Positions 52,199 to 64,000 of a DNA stretch of 64,000 nt are shown here, one piece after another (positions within the stretch are counted from its first letter, which is position 1; every line of letters starts with the position of its first letter). A model generated the notes under the pieces. That model was not told the origin of the DNA. It ran no database searches and saw only the letters and a program-made list of their open reading frames with translations. The stretch comes from Trichuris trichiura. Taxonomy: Eukaryota > Nematoda > Enoplea > Trichinellida > Trichuridae. A program made the position numbers and the translations under genes. The stretch is taken from NCBI GenBank assembly GCA_037903355.1, contig JBAJFE010000059.1, positions 248,001 through 312,000 on the forward strand, read 5' to 3'.

Positions 52199-53125
52199 TT
52201 CGTGGAACGATTTCTGCTTTTAATATATTCAGTGAAAAAAATGACCCTTCTATTACGCACTGAAAAGATCAACAGTTGTTCATATGCAAAAACTGACATG
52301 TCTACATGAAAATGTTGACTTCAGTATGCTTGGGCACTACCCGCTGGCAGTTGCGCGACAGTATTACCTTTGCTTCAGTGCATTTATCTCCTCTCGCATT
52401 CTGGTGCCTATAAAAGAAAGATATTCTCGCGAAATTTTCCCCATCAGATTTTCCGAGAACCATGAAAATAGTCCTACAAAAGTTCATGGGGTGCGACAAC
52501 TCATTGCCGAGAAGATATTAAAAATCCGTTATGGGAGTTTGCTTTAAGGCTGTTATGAACTTTCTTCGTTGCCAAAACAATAATGGAAATACTGAAATTA
52601 AAAAAATGCCACTTTTCTAAATGCAAAATGTTGGTTCTTGAAAATACTAACCGGCACTGCCAGTTGAACTGTATCAGTGAGAACTTATCCATTATTACAT
52701 TACGCAAACGACACAATATGAAAAGGTACTGAAATTGAACGATTAGGCGCTGGTTCAGGAATTAACCTCCTATTTGTGAGTGAAACGGCGGCAGTTTTGT
52801 ATACCAAAGTAAAATCCTGGTCGTGACATTTCAACGCTTGCAGCTAAGCATAAAATGTGGAAATTAATGCATTATGTTAAACATTCACAGCAATGTAACA
52901 ACACATGACTCTTGGCAGTCCTTAAATGCTAAATTGAATTCTTATTTCGGCAGGTAGGCTTAATTATTGTTCCTGGGCAACTTTCTTCTCGCAGAGATGA
53001 ATGGTATCATGTGTTCTTTTTTCGAAGTATGCAAGTTTCGTCGGGTCAACATACACGCAAGTATGTGCAGCATAACTGCAAGGTACGTGAAAGGCTGCCA
53101 TTTATAGTAAGTTCTAGATCATTCA
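52199..53125. other. Intergenic, no gene seen
   Basis: The open frame at 52284-52544 (+) has no supporting splice sites or family match. Nothing else was noted. Confidence 0.35.
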
Positions 53126-53530
53126 TGATTCCAATTGATTCGGGGGTTTCTCCCTTTTAGGAATTGTACTTGTGGGAATTTGACCTGTCAAAAAATTTAC
53201 TTTTCTAAATTTTCGCTCATCAGAGATTTCAACCATTTGGGAATGCGGCCATTCGGGCAAATGACCACCACCGATTAAATCATATCCCTCATCTAGTGAC
53301 TTTAATTGGAAGACAGCGGCAAGTCGCTTTCAACGCGCGTTTGATCATCCGAGCTTCTGAACGATTCCGCATTTTAACTAGTTCAAGAAATGAACATTTC
53401 AGGACGTCTGCCTGTTCTGAATTTTAACCTACTCAGGAGTTTGTCCTATTCGGGATTCGGATTTTCGCCATTATGAACGCTACCACTAGGAATTAAACTT
53501 AAGGGAATTAACCACTAGCAATTGCAATCA
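53126..53530. repeat. Degenerate ~17-bp tandem repeat tract
   Basis: A motif near ATTTnACCATTCGGGA recurs in series with many substitutions. Examples are ATTTGACCTGTCAAAAA, ATTTCAACCATTTGGGA, ATGCGGCCATTCGGGCA, TTTTAACCTACTCAGGA and GTTTGTCCTATTCGGGA. Spacing is mostly 15-18 bases, strongest at 53170-53280 and 53390-53520, with a less clear middle. It looks like an old minisatellite; there is no open frame through it. Confidence 0.6.
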
Positions 53531-53751
53531 GTTACGTATTATATCCGCTATATGCCGAGTGGGGAACTTAGAGAAACTATGTTTGAGAGGAGGTAGTCTA
53601 CTTTGGAGATTCAAGTGTGTATTCTTATCCGTTGAATGTATCTTACTTAGGCTTGTATCGAGAAGACGAGCAAAAGAACCAAAGAAACGCCAAGGAACGC
53701 ACTGAACTGTTTATGGCTGCAAAATGTATTGTTGCGTTAATAATTCCCGCG

Positions 53752-54665
53752 TCATTTACTCTTCTTGGCCTTTTCTTTCTTCTTCTTTTTTGCCGTGTGT
53801 CCTTTTTTCTGCGCTTCTGCCCCTTTTTCACCGCTTTCCGATCTTGTCGCCTTTTTAATTACTTTACCACTATCCACGCCTTGTCCCATTTTAGGAGCGT
53901 TAGACGGCGGCACACTGGGTGCTGCTGATGTGGCGGAATTTTCCGAGTCATTTTCACTTTCCGTGTCGTCATCATCTTCATCTTCCTGTTTACTAATGCG
54001 CTTAGCAGTCTGCAATGGCACACATCAAAGGAGTCACTTTTAGTCAATCTAACCTTGGTGCTCAAATTTTTAGCATTCTTCTCAGCCGCAGCTTTCTTCT
54101 CTGGAACGGATAGTCTTTTTGAGCTTCTTTTGCTCGTTCTTCTGTCAATGAAACTGGGGCTGCGTTCATATAAAGGTGCAGTGATGACATCTTTCGGAAC
54201 ACCGAGAGATTCCGCGCCTGTTTTTGAAACTTTTTTTGCAGCTTTACTGGACTTTCGTCGTTGCACTTCACCTTCAGGCGCTTTCGCCACCTCAGTCTGT
54301 AATTGATCCAAGTCGTTGATGATTGGTGGTCCTTGGACGTGTTTTATTGATCGAAGAAGTTGTAGAACCGCAGGCCTATTGTCATCGACCAAAATAAGTC
54401 TTTTTTTATTAAGCTCATTGGCAGCAATTTCGGCTGGTAGTTGCTCTCGTATGAAAATGGCGTCATCTATTCGATGAATTCCTTCGCCGCGTACACCGTA
54501 TGGACCAAACGGGGTGGACAAATCAAAGTCTTCACAGTGGTCACGCAAAATTTGGCTAATTGCATTCCTTAAATTGGCTGACAGCGGTTCCTTCCTTACC
54601 TCATCAATGGGAAATTGCCGCAGCTCTTCTAGTGCTTTGTCAACGGAAGTTGGCTCTTTGTTCAT
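53752..54665 (-). CDS. Unknown protein, helical N-terminus and lysine-rich C-terminus
   Basis: Exons 54665-54054 and 54009-53752 join in phase 0 (AAG|GTTAGA ... GCAG|ACT) to give 289 residues. The N-terminal about 130 residues (MNKEPTSVDKALEELRQFPI onward) look like a folded helical domain, including the block DHCEDFDLSTPFGPYGV and RLILVDDNRPAVLQLLRSIK. The middle is basic and Ser-rich (RTSKRSSKRLSVPEKK). After the intron comes an acidic Ser/Glu/Asp run and a terminal KKKKKEKAKKSK tail. The composition suggests a nuclear or nucleolar protein. I do not recognise the family. Coding status is supported by the phase-correct intron and length. Confidence 0.72.
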
Positions 54666-54669
54666 TTTC

Positions 54670-56338
54670 GAAGAATTTTTTAGTAGACTATTCCAGCAAC
54701 TGTAATGTCCTCGCAGATAATATATCACAGAGAAGAGTGGATAAGAAAGAGATCGCAACACTGAAGTTATTTTCTGTGGCTAACTGTTCCGGCCGTCACT
54801 CAAGTAGCGATACTCACATTGACTGAACAGGAATAATGAAAATTATGACACGTTACAAACCACCTTTAAAACTAGGAGTGCTGCACTGCTTGACAGTTCT
54901 TTTAGTAGACGTAGTAACCACTTTAAAGTAATTTCTTTGCATCTACTAGAGTCAATGCTGATACTACTACATGTTGAGGAAACTGACTCTCACAAATGGA
55001 ACTACACTTTAAAACAGCTCATTTCAGAAAACACTGGGGCCTTTATATGGTATCATTTTGCGTGAGCAAAGATATTGCACCGTTTTGCTGCTAAAAATCG
55101 CATCCAGACAGTTTCGCTTTTAGAAGTGCTCGCATAAGACTTGCCACTTCACTCCTTCAGTATAGAGCATTGCAGGCTAAACTTAGAAGGCAGTTTTTCA
55201 GCAGAACAAAAGCAGGCCATTTTTAAGACATAAACATCACACAGCAGTACTGTACTGCCAATGACGAAACTACTAAGTGACTGATCAGTCTGTTTTTGCT
55301 GCAATATCCATTTCAAGAAATTTAGTGCGCTACTCGTTTGTTGATTTCGTAGCTTGCGAAACTTACTTTAATCAATTTATGAAAGACTATTACTAACAAA
55401 ATTCAGGCTGCCATCATGGTAGGCCATGCATCGTTTGTACAGTGCTTTTGGAGGCAAAACATCTGACAGTACAAGTCTGAGCCGGACGACAACAACTAAG
55501 GTAGTTATACCGATAAAAGACATCATTGCTTTATTTATACTCCTTAACCTCTGACTGCTGCTCATAAGTCAAGAACTGCCGTACATTATGGCTTAGTTCA
55601 GCCGGCTGATTGCTATTCACCCAACTTTGCAAGGAAATGCGGCTGCAGAGTAACTTATTCGATCAGGGTCACCTTTTGCCTCAGATTTTCCTATTTAGGT
55701 TAGTGCCCTTCAATTGAGCTTTCTTCGCAAATTCATTAGATGGAGAAAAACTAGGCTAAGGAACTGTTCTTGCTCTGCTGTCACACCTGATAGAAAATAA
55801 GAGCAGCTCAGCCAGTCTCGCCTGCTTTGAGCTTCAGAACAAAGTTTCGCCTTAACGAAGCATAAGCAGACTTACCGCGTCAAGAGCAATCACCTTTACA
55901 ACAAACAGTCTGGCCACGAGCTGTTTCCCTTTGGAAGTTGTGAAAGCCGGCATTTCTGCTCTTCAGTTACGCAAAATGATGATTTCGCAGCCAAAACAAG
56001 AATCCTCCACTGTAATCGCAAAAACATCTGACTTTACTACCTATCAATGCCACTGCTTATTGGAATAAAAATTAAGCATATTTCTAATCGCCGTTTAACT
56101 TTTGCTGGTCCATAATCTGCCAAAAGTTAGCCTATCGCACGTAACCGTTGACAGGCCGGAGGCGGAGAGCGGTTTGAACATGGTTTTAAGAGTTTAGTCC
56201 TTATCTTCATGGCAGTGCTGATGCTTCCAACAACCGCGCACACTTGCACTTAAGCAACCGAAATCCTTCACGGACGTTTTAGCTGAACAAGCAAAACACA
56301 GTTTGCGCGTAGTAGGACAGTCATGAAGCAGTGCTGAT
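54670..56338. other. Intergenic, no gene seen
   Basis: Only short open frames occur, none with splice support. This separates two minus-strand genes. Confidence 0.35.
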
Positions 56339-58612
56339 TCAAAGCCACATCTCCTTACTAACAAAAGTGCGAGGCACTGCAGCACTAGAAGTTGAATAAC
56401 GTGGCGAACAGGAGCTGCCAGCCGAGCTTTCTTCAAGCAGGCGATAGGAAGGAACAACCGGAGTCATTCGTCTCATTGGTTCCAAGGAGCGCAGATATTC
56501 TCTATCTGCATCTTTGTAGATGCGATAAGCGGAAACTGGATTATGACTGCCTTTTAAGGGATCGTATATGCGCTCGGACAGAGCCCCGTAATCGCCTTGT
56601 TCAGCTGTCTGCCAGTTGCACGCTAGCACACGTCCCCTGCATTGAGCTTCGCAAATGGGTTGTCCTGCGTAATATCCTGATACTGGGTCCAATTGTATTT
56701 GGTCGTACTTTCTGCCGGCCGATTTCGTCTGGAAAGGTCGCTTGAACCAGAAACAGAGCTTACTCTTTCTGTTGCATTCGGTTGACGTCGATTCCTAAAA
56801 TGAAAAATAGCGTTGATGGCTGCTCCCTGCTAATCAATGACTTGTATTTGTCTAAAATCAATTCACCTCTTTGACCGGTTGTCGCGACGAAATGGGCCTG
56901 ATTGAATAATAGGACCAATCAGATCCTCTGGCTTGAGAATCTTGCGGCCCGCGAAAATTTGTTTTGCCATCCAACTCCAAGTAGTGCCGTTTAGCACCCC
57001 ACGGACCGGGAGGCGACACTTTCACGCCTTTGCGCTTGTATTGATGCCTAAATTAGATAATTCAACCGACTTGTTGCCAGGCTAATAGGATTCAAATATT
57101 CTATCGACAAGCGCTTTGCGTCAAGTGAAATGTCTCTTCCTGTTTTGCCACGATGGTGAGAAGGAAGTAGCAGGAATGGATTTGCTTCATACTGCGCCAT
57201 TCGACTTGTGAGTACACAACTCCAATAGCTCGATTTGGGACTTTATCAAGCTTTACCACTCACAAAAATTAAGAAAAGAATGGCGCTACGAAATCTCTGC
57301 GTACGAATATCCCTTATTTCCCCGTCGCTGCTGTTCCAGGAGTAATCTGCTTCTTCCGCACGCTATGCATTACAGGTTCTTTCCATAAGATTCCTGACTG
57401 CCGCTGAACGAGTGCTTTCATTTTAGAAATATTAACGTAATAGGCACTGCAGTTATCAGGTCAATATCCGCAGAAAAAAGAGTCTTTTTAAGTTGAAGCA
57501 GCTTTTCTCAAAGGCCGCAGGAAACGTTTTTTCCCATTCACCTCAAAAGAATTGGAAGAGCGACGACCACTAAAGATTCATAGTACACTTAAAAATTATC
57601 AGTAAAATTCAATTTCGATATTCAGAGCATTCAAATGCTAATGCCTTACAGATAAACCATTGCGTATCTATGTAATAGTTTTAACCTTCATACTGACTCC
57701 ATACAGCGAAGAAACGAACAAGTCAATGCACAGTGAACGACAGGTTAACGTTGATCCTTGTTTGGGCATCACATTTCAAAGGCTTTTTAAAACTGTACTT
57801 TGTTATTGCAGTTGGAATAATAGGCGCTAAAATCAGCTACAGTCATGCTAACCGGTTACACTCCGACTACGCGATTCCAGCTACGAAGAGTCCATTGTAA
57901 ATCCATATAATTTGCATGAAGATAAATTAAGTGCCTTAGGGCAGTACCAGCTTTTCTTGTAGACTGACTCGCTTCTATACTAGCTCTATCGATGAGCAAA
58001 AAATATGACGGCCACTTTTTTGCTTTAGCCGCAGAAAAGGGGAATGGAAGCAGCTAGCAACGTAAGGAAAGCAAATGCTTTCAAAAGTAGCAGAAACAGC
58101 CTATACGACTAGCGGATGCCGGACATTTACTTGACTAGAATGCTTGTTTTCCTCAGCAGATTCGATGCTTAGTACGAGAGCGTCTTTACAACGGTACATT
58201 TCAAAATCGCAGCAAAAAAGTCAGCTTGCATGAAATGCATTTCCTACCTTATTAGGGTGGAGATGGCCGGCACGATGCACATTGTAATCAGCTTAACTCC
58301 AATTACTGACATGAGAAGGACGAAAATCCATCCGAAAAGCTTGTGGCCAGTGCCGATTTTCATCGGCGAATGGATATTCTGAGCATCGAGCAGCACTTGG
58401 GGACAGGAAAACGTATCCACCGGTTTCCCTTGGCGATGATCGTGCTGATGGATCAAGAAGTCGGCAACATAGGGCGGTGGCCCAATCGTGAATGTTGGCG
58501 GTTCCGGAATGCACAAGCAATCTTGGTCACCCATTGGAAGCAGACGAAGATCATAGATCCCATTGCCCGAAGAAGGCTTCATTTCAACCGATCCAGCCCG
58601 CTTACTTTGCAT
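56339..58612 (-). CDS. Unknown single-pass membrane protein
   Basis: Exons 58612-58248, 57047-56867 and 56794-56339 join with matching phases to 333 residues. Residues 1-90 are Pro-rich (EPPTFTIGPPPYVADFL) with no signal peptide. A single hydrophobic helix lies at about 93-115 (KLFGWIFVLLMSVIGVKLIT). The remainder is charged and aromatic (GAKRHYLELDGKTNFRG, YDQIQLDPVSGYYAGQPIC, SHNPVSAYRIYKDADREYL) and ends VSKEMWL. Absence of a leader plus one internal helix suggests a type II or III topology. The frame is open up to 58768, so the start could be earlier; MQSKRAG was chosen because the upstream part looks non-coding. No family was recognised; it may be nematode-restricted. Confidence 0.68.
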
Positions 58613-58768
58613 TGACCTTTGCGCGAGTGTGCATGATGCCCATACCGGACGAACAAAAAGTGGACGAAGTGGCAGTAGTGAAAAGTTCTTTCGGACGACT
58701 GATTTATACAAAAACGTGCTCAATGAAATCGACCTTCCATTGGTTGGGCGACCACGGAAGTTAGGCAC

Positions 58769-59315
58769 AGCTGAATGGTGAGGATTAATTACTTGATTTT
58801 GGCGGCGCAGTTGTAGATTGGCTGCACTTCCACAACCGCTGTCACCAATTCGTCAGCCTTCAATCATCAGTAAAACAGTTCACGTTCCCTTCTTGCCGAA
58901 ACGGTCGTTTCAAAGTGTTTCCATCTATGCCAATGAAGTGATAAGATTATTTGGCCTTGCCGGCAAAACTGTCTGAACAGCAAACTAGGGTAAACGACTG
59001 CGTTAAAGATTCTTTCGTAGAAACGGCAGCCAGTGGAACGCGTTATGGTGATGCTATTTCGGACGCTTGCCGTTTCCAGCTGTCAGACGCACAGCCTATA
59101 CGAGTGTCCAAAAATGTAGCAACGCGCGCCGAGTGGTGACCACTAAAGCCAAACGAGTGTGTCAATGGATGCTTCTTGGAAATCGGCTCCCGCAGATTTT
59201 AATTGCCTTGGATGACCGTTGCTGCATCGTCACCTCGACAGCCATTTCCAATAATGTCTTTCCATCTGACGATCGTCTCGCCTAGGACGCTTCTGCATCT
59301 TTTATGAGAACACAT
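58769..59315. other. No gene called; one short coding-like stretch
   Basis: On the minus strand at about 58795-58865 a short block reads KADELVTAVVEVQPIYNCAA, followed closely by a stop, after two in-frame stops. It could be a terminal exon of an upstream gene. Confidence 0.2.
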
Positions 59316-60448
59316 TTTATTGTTCGATCAGTCGGTCACAATGCATGCACACCAGAGACGTACCAGGATCTACCGCAGGCAATTTCGCCAAGGTCACGTT
59401 GCCATGGGATATAGGCCGGTTGATCATATTGTCGTGATCAACATCTGTTAGGGACAATAATTGAGCAAATATGGCTTATAGTCCATGGTTCCGTTGGATC
59501 AGGTTTTCCAATAAGTACAAGCCAACATCGCCTTACGAAGAGCTTCATATTCTTATCTTTACGATCATTATCAGTTTTTGCACAATATGTGCAGCCCAAT
59601 TTCATAAACTCTTATCGAGCATTTTACTGCGCAGAGCAGTCGGAGAAGGACAAAACGAAATGAACGCGAAAGCAATAGCTCAGCTGTAAAAAGATAAGAC
59701 AGGTCAGCACTAGTTTTCTCGGAAAGGTCTTTATTGCCCAAAAAAGAATGAGTTTCCGCAATCACCAAATTTTATCTCAACCTCTAAGGATGGCAGCTTG
59801 GTTTGATTGCGGTGTAAATTCTCTGTCTGACCATGCGCCTACTACTAAATGAGAAGGTCGTCGGTAACGACGCCGGAAAGTTCAGGAAGCTCCATGTTTG
59901 TCCCATGCAATGAGGACATCTCAAGAAGGTCAAAATGCACCCTGATGCCGGAAACGAGTAGCATTCCTTAACTGAATCGTGTGAACTTGACTGTTAGACG
60001 AAAAAAGCATGCATAACAGAACGGGATTGTCGCGTGATCTTATTAAGCTTCAGAAATGGCTTGCCCATTTAAGTAGCGATTGCGAGATTTTTATTTTTCA
60101 AAAATGGCTATGTTTCGTTAGCTTGCAATGCTGAAAAGGAAAATCGGTCGCAGCACGGCAGCGTACGTACTCTATCAACCTGAAAATGGATGTACTAACT
60201 TGATATCGATTAGTTTCCACAGAAAAGTATTTGCCCAAAGGTAAGGTAGTTTGAATAAGAACAACCAGTTCACCGTTAAGAAGAGCGGACATTTTGTTCA
60301 TCGTGTTTATCATCTTATGTGGGTTGTGTATAAGAAGATGGATCAAAGTTGCGAAACCGCAGAGTACACCCCAGCGCATTGATGCCAAGAAGATAATGCG
60401 TATTTGACCAGTTCTAGAAAGGGTCGTTGCTTTATGCCCTGTAGCCAT
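59316..60448 (-). other. Possible multi-exon gene, unrecognised
   Basis: Three coding-looking blocks occur on the minus strand. The first, 60448-60205, starts MATGHKATTLSRTGQIRIIF and contains a hydrophobic stretch and KMINTMNKMSALLNGELVVL, ending at a CAA|GTTAGT donor. A middle block at about 59985-59880 contains LLEMSSLHGTNMELPELSGV. A last block at about 59450-59316 contains DNMINRPISHGNVTLAKLPA and ends VCMHCDRLIEQ-stop. Splice phases between blocks were not reconciled, so this is a suggestion only. Confidence 0.3.
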
Positions 60449-63400
60449 AATTTATTATCCCGTCTTTTCCAGCGATCTCTGGTTGACATTCTCACTTTGC
60501 TCGACCATCTGCGTTGCTTAAAAACGTGATTACTTGCTTTCAGCACGCGAAACGACTAACCGATTTAAAAAATGATAATGAAAAGAAGGAAACCTTTAAC
60601 AATAGTTTCAATGTGAAAGAAGATTGAATGAGCCATATCTATGGAGCATTTTCAGCAAGCTTTCCTTTTTATTGAAAATGAAGCGAACAAAACGGATCGA
60701 TTTTCCGTTTCAGGCTCTCGCAGAGTTCATCGGTAGAACGATTTAGAATTGGTTTTGTCTATTGGTAACTGATATTCTCCACATTTATTCTTAATTATAA
60801 GCTGCAATAAAGTATAACAGTTATACGGCGGTATATTGCTTTATCAACGTCGCAGCTCATTTCTTTACCTCGTCGTGCATTTCGAAATTATAATTGCTGC
60901 CCTGTTTACGTAAATCAGAACATCAGTGCCAAAACATCATTTCGTAAGACATGACCTTTTCAGGCATACAATCGAAATTCACCTCAATGGACGATGAGAG
61001 CATAAGAATTACCTCTGGAGTGTTGTCATCTGGTAAAACTATTTTACTGCTCTCATTTTTCCACTATACTCATGTACGCACTAGTTGGTGCTTCATTTCA
61101 TTATTCAGGCAGGTCTATTATGAGCGGGAATTAGCGCAATAACTCTGCATTTAGGCAACACATTTGCCTTCTTGAATTAGAGCTTTCTTTTTTGATGGAA
61201 ACCTTTGAACATAAGTTTTGGCCAATTTGAAATATTCAGCAACAGTTACACGCGCGAGTGTCCATGCATAATGCAACGATAGGTAAAATCTTTGGATCTG
61301 AAACGAGTTAAGGCGTTCGCAAGAAACTATTTTTCGGTAATAGAACTGTTGCCTTCGGCGTGAAGTTAATCACGAATGTTTCAAGATGTTAATACGCTAC
61401 ATAATAAGTGAAAGAACTAATTCATTTCCGCGTCAATGATTGTAGCTCCTAGCCGCCAGCCGCAATCGCAAGACAACTAACCCTTCCGATGATGCATTTG
61501 GTCATTTGGTGCTTCCATTGTATGAGAAGAATTTCTTATTTTTTCATCTGCTAAGCTGGCAATAAAACTGTTCATGGAGATCCCTTCTTTCTGAATGATT
61601 TTACTTTACTTTGTTTGGGGCTTTCCGGATTGACGAAGCCCCATTTTCGTAGTAAAAAGGGACATGTAAAATAAGCAATAAACGTAGGAAACATATACAA
61701 TTATGTTGAATATGAAAAATCTTTTTTATCTTTCTGAAATTCTTGAAGAGGTGTTCCTGACGTACTACTCTAAAAGGTGCCAAAGCCTAACACTATGATA
61801 CATGTTCACCTGCCCCAGTGCATTAAATGTATGATCCGTAGCGATGGCCGGAGAGCGAACCATCTACGTATCTGTACATTCGACATCTTTGTAAACCAGT
61901 GAATTTTAAAGTGGCAGTATCGTCTTCCTTGAGCAGTATAACACTTCGAGATAATGAAACCTAAGTTTGCAACGGAAAACCTGATGTGAGAAAAGATTGA
62001 GTGATAAGAAAACAGCGGGATTTAAAGCACAAAAGCAAGGTGCTACCAACGTCCACGCATGACTCATGACCGAGGCAGTAGAAGTTTAGTGATTTAAGGC
62101 TCTGGGTTCCCGTGGTCACTTTTCTGTAAAGGGAAACGGAGTTGAGAAGGGGGTGGCCCTAACCTGAATTGCAGCATGACATAAATTCTTGCAGGATATC
62201 TTTGCGGCACTGAGTTCGTAAGAAATAAAATAGAAAAAGCCCTTGCATTGAGTTGTAGGGCACTTGCATTTGCATAGTTATATTGTACTTGTCTGAGGTA
62301 ACGGGAAAAAAACTGTGAAGAATTGAAAAACAGAATGAAAATCGAAAAATAAACAAATACCGAAAACAGGACGAGCAACTCTGATATTAGAATTCTTTAT
62401 TATCTTGAGTACCCCGGCAGGTACGCAGTTAAAACGTAAACACTTTCTATTTATCTAGCGGAAAAATGAACCGATCCAAAATGTCGATTACAAATAGTCC
62501 ATGAAACAAGTTGCCCTTTGATCAAATACTCCAAAGAAGTACAAGCAGACATACGGCCCTTAAGATGAAAATATACAAACACAGTATTGTGAGGCAGGTA
62601 AATCTCTGGATGCAGTTGGCGCTTAGAAACAGAATGGGAAAAAATAAGTTGATAGTGAAAGTAGGCATTTCGTAATAATTGAACAAGTTTTTTCCCTACA
62701 TAGTTGTGTAACGAAAGAAATACATGCCTGCTGCGTAAATTTTATTTTCAATATCGTCGACGAAGCTTGTATTCACGTGGATTCGTAAATTATAAAACTA
62801 CGACCTGCAGCTATTAAAAACTCCCTTTTTCAAAGTTGGGAGCAAAGCTTTTATTATCAATCCTTGAGTGACTAGGCTGAATGCTATTTTTCATTTTTTG
62901 ACGCTGCTTTGCTCCGCTTGATTATTAGTAAAAAAAACAATAGCATAAGCAGCAACCAGATCCAAAAGCTTTACCGCCCCAATGAACTGATCCATTTTGC
63001 CACGGGGCGATTTCCTACTTGACCATCTGCCTTGAAAGTTTCAGTTTTTCCTCGTGGGCGAAAACCGAGACCTTTTATGCAGTTAATCTCAGCACTTGAG
63101 TGTATTTTCAATACTGACCACGTGACTTTCCGAACCCGACTACTACGTCACTTATCAAATAATACTGGCACGCCTACCAATTGCTGTTTTACCAAGACTA
63201 CTCATTATAACTTGTCAATAAGTGAATGAAACAACTGGTCGCATGAAATTGAGGACAAGAATAGAAATGATATGACAAGTTGCCTTTTCAATTGCGCCTA
63301 TCTTTCATAATCTTTATTGAGTCTTATCAATCTGTTATCAGCTTCGTTGCTTAGAGAAATAGACGAAAGGTTCGAAGATAGATGGAGAAGTATTCAGAGG

Positions 63401-64000
63401 AAAAGCGTAGAGTATTTCCCGCCTAACTTCTGCAGAACTTTACTCACACGGAGCACCTTCGCCAACTTTTCTTGCCAGAAAAGAAAAGTGCAGAATCAGT
63501 AACAAAGTTTTATAATAAAAGAACCCGGAAAATTGTTATTGTAGCAGGATGAACGGCTGGAATTCTGCGAAGCTGTCAAAACTGAGAGGTTGATGGCAAA
63601 ACCTTATTGAAAGGGTAAAAGTTCCAGAGAAATCAGTGACCGCCAAGAAATATCTGAGCTTTCAGGGCACACTGAACGCTCTTTCAAGGTCAGACAAATG
63701 GGATTATTCCAGCACGAAAATAAAGCTAGCTTGCAGCAACGGTAATGTTGAACTTCGAGCGCTGAACAACGATACAATTGTTCAATCACTACTAAAAAGA
63801 GAGGCAGAAACTAGAAAAAGGGAAAGTTGAGCCAGGATTATTTGAAAGGCAAAAAGAATACGATTCAAAAAGGATACTGCGTTTCAAAACAATCCGTGCT
63901 TAAGCAGGCAAGAAGCAACCAACAGCTTTAAAACAAGTGTATATACCCCGCTTATTTCGTTAAGTGTAACTTTTTAGTGTAAACCCAACTTTTAAACTTG
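60449..64000. other. Right end, no gene seen
   Basis: This is A/T-rich sequence with short, uninformative open frames on both strands. No RNA gene, repeat or family-like peptide was identified. Exons of a gene extending beyond the window cannot be excluded. Confidence 0.35.

Noticed and set aside
53765..54306. Plus-strand open frames rich in Ser, Leu and Phe
   Set aside because: They are shadows of the minus-strand acidic and lysine-rich exons.

Overview
This window is eukaryotic nuclear DNA, about 40% G+C, from a compact invertebrate genome. Genes are split by many short introns (mostly about 45-60 bp, a few of 1-4 kb). The glutamate-gated-chloride-channel-like receptor, the lysosomal phospholipase A2 of the LCAT family and the overall compactness suggest a nematode, and I would guess a clade I (Dorylaimia) worm. 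That placement is inference, because no rRNA or mitochondrial sequence is present. Single-ORF lists are misleading here, so I rebuilt exon-intron structures by hand from splice sites, phase and family motifs.

Layout, left to right. (1) 1470-3750 (+): a TTC39/IML2-family TPR protein lacking its N-terminal exon(s). (2) 8048-12087 (+): a Cys-loop ligand-gated ion channel of the GluCl group with an atypical M2 selectivity-filter sequence and a GC-AG intron. (3) 15132-16989 (-): a lysosomal phospholipase A2 / LCAT-like lipase, with a probable signal-peptide exon near 17.5 kb. (4) 18172-18664: a tandem duplication and a nearly perfect 91-bp-arm palindrome. (5) 22516-23266 (-): a Vestigial-like TEAD cofactor. 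(6) 23935-29994 (-): a HTATSF1/CUS2 splicing factor whose last intron is 4.1 kb and holds another long inverted repeat. (7) 30567-32026: two diverged copies of a 0.23-kb element with terminal inverted repeats (MITE-like). (8) 32204-34452 (+): a tetraspanin. (9) 36285-37837 (-): a SLC35D-type nucleotide-sugar transporter in 11 exons, with a second GC-AG intron. (10) 38211-49762 (-): a complete 21-exon DENND5 (Rab6IP1) gene predicting 1311 residues. (11) 50.2-51.3 kb (+): unassigned possible exons. (12) 52126-52198 (-): tRNA-Arg(CCT). (13) 53.1-53.5 kb: a degenerate ~17-bp repeat tract. (14) 53752-54665 (-): an unknown protein with an acidic/lysine-rich tail. (15) 56339-58612 (-): an unknown single-pass membrane protein. 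(16) 59.3-60.4 kb (-): unassigned possible exons. The last 3.5 kb shows nothing I can call.

The genes look like ordinary housekeeping, trafficking and signalling loci, not one pathway. DENND5 (a Rab regulator), SLC35D (a Golgi nucleotide-sugar transporter) and the lysosomal phospholipase all act in the endomembrane system, but only DENND5 and SLC35D are physically close (373 bp apart, same strand). The most unusual content is the non-coding structure: long near-perfect inverted repeats, a MITE-like pair, a 17-bp degenerate repeat and GC-AG introns.
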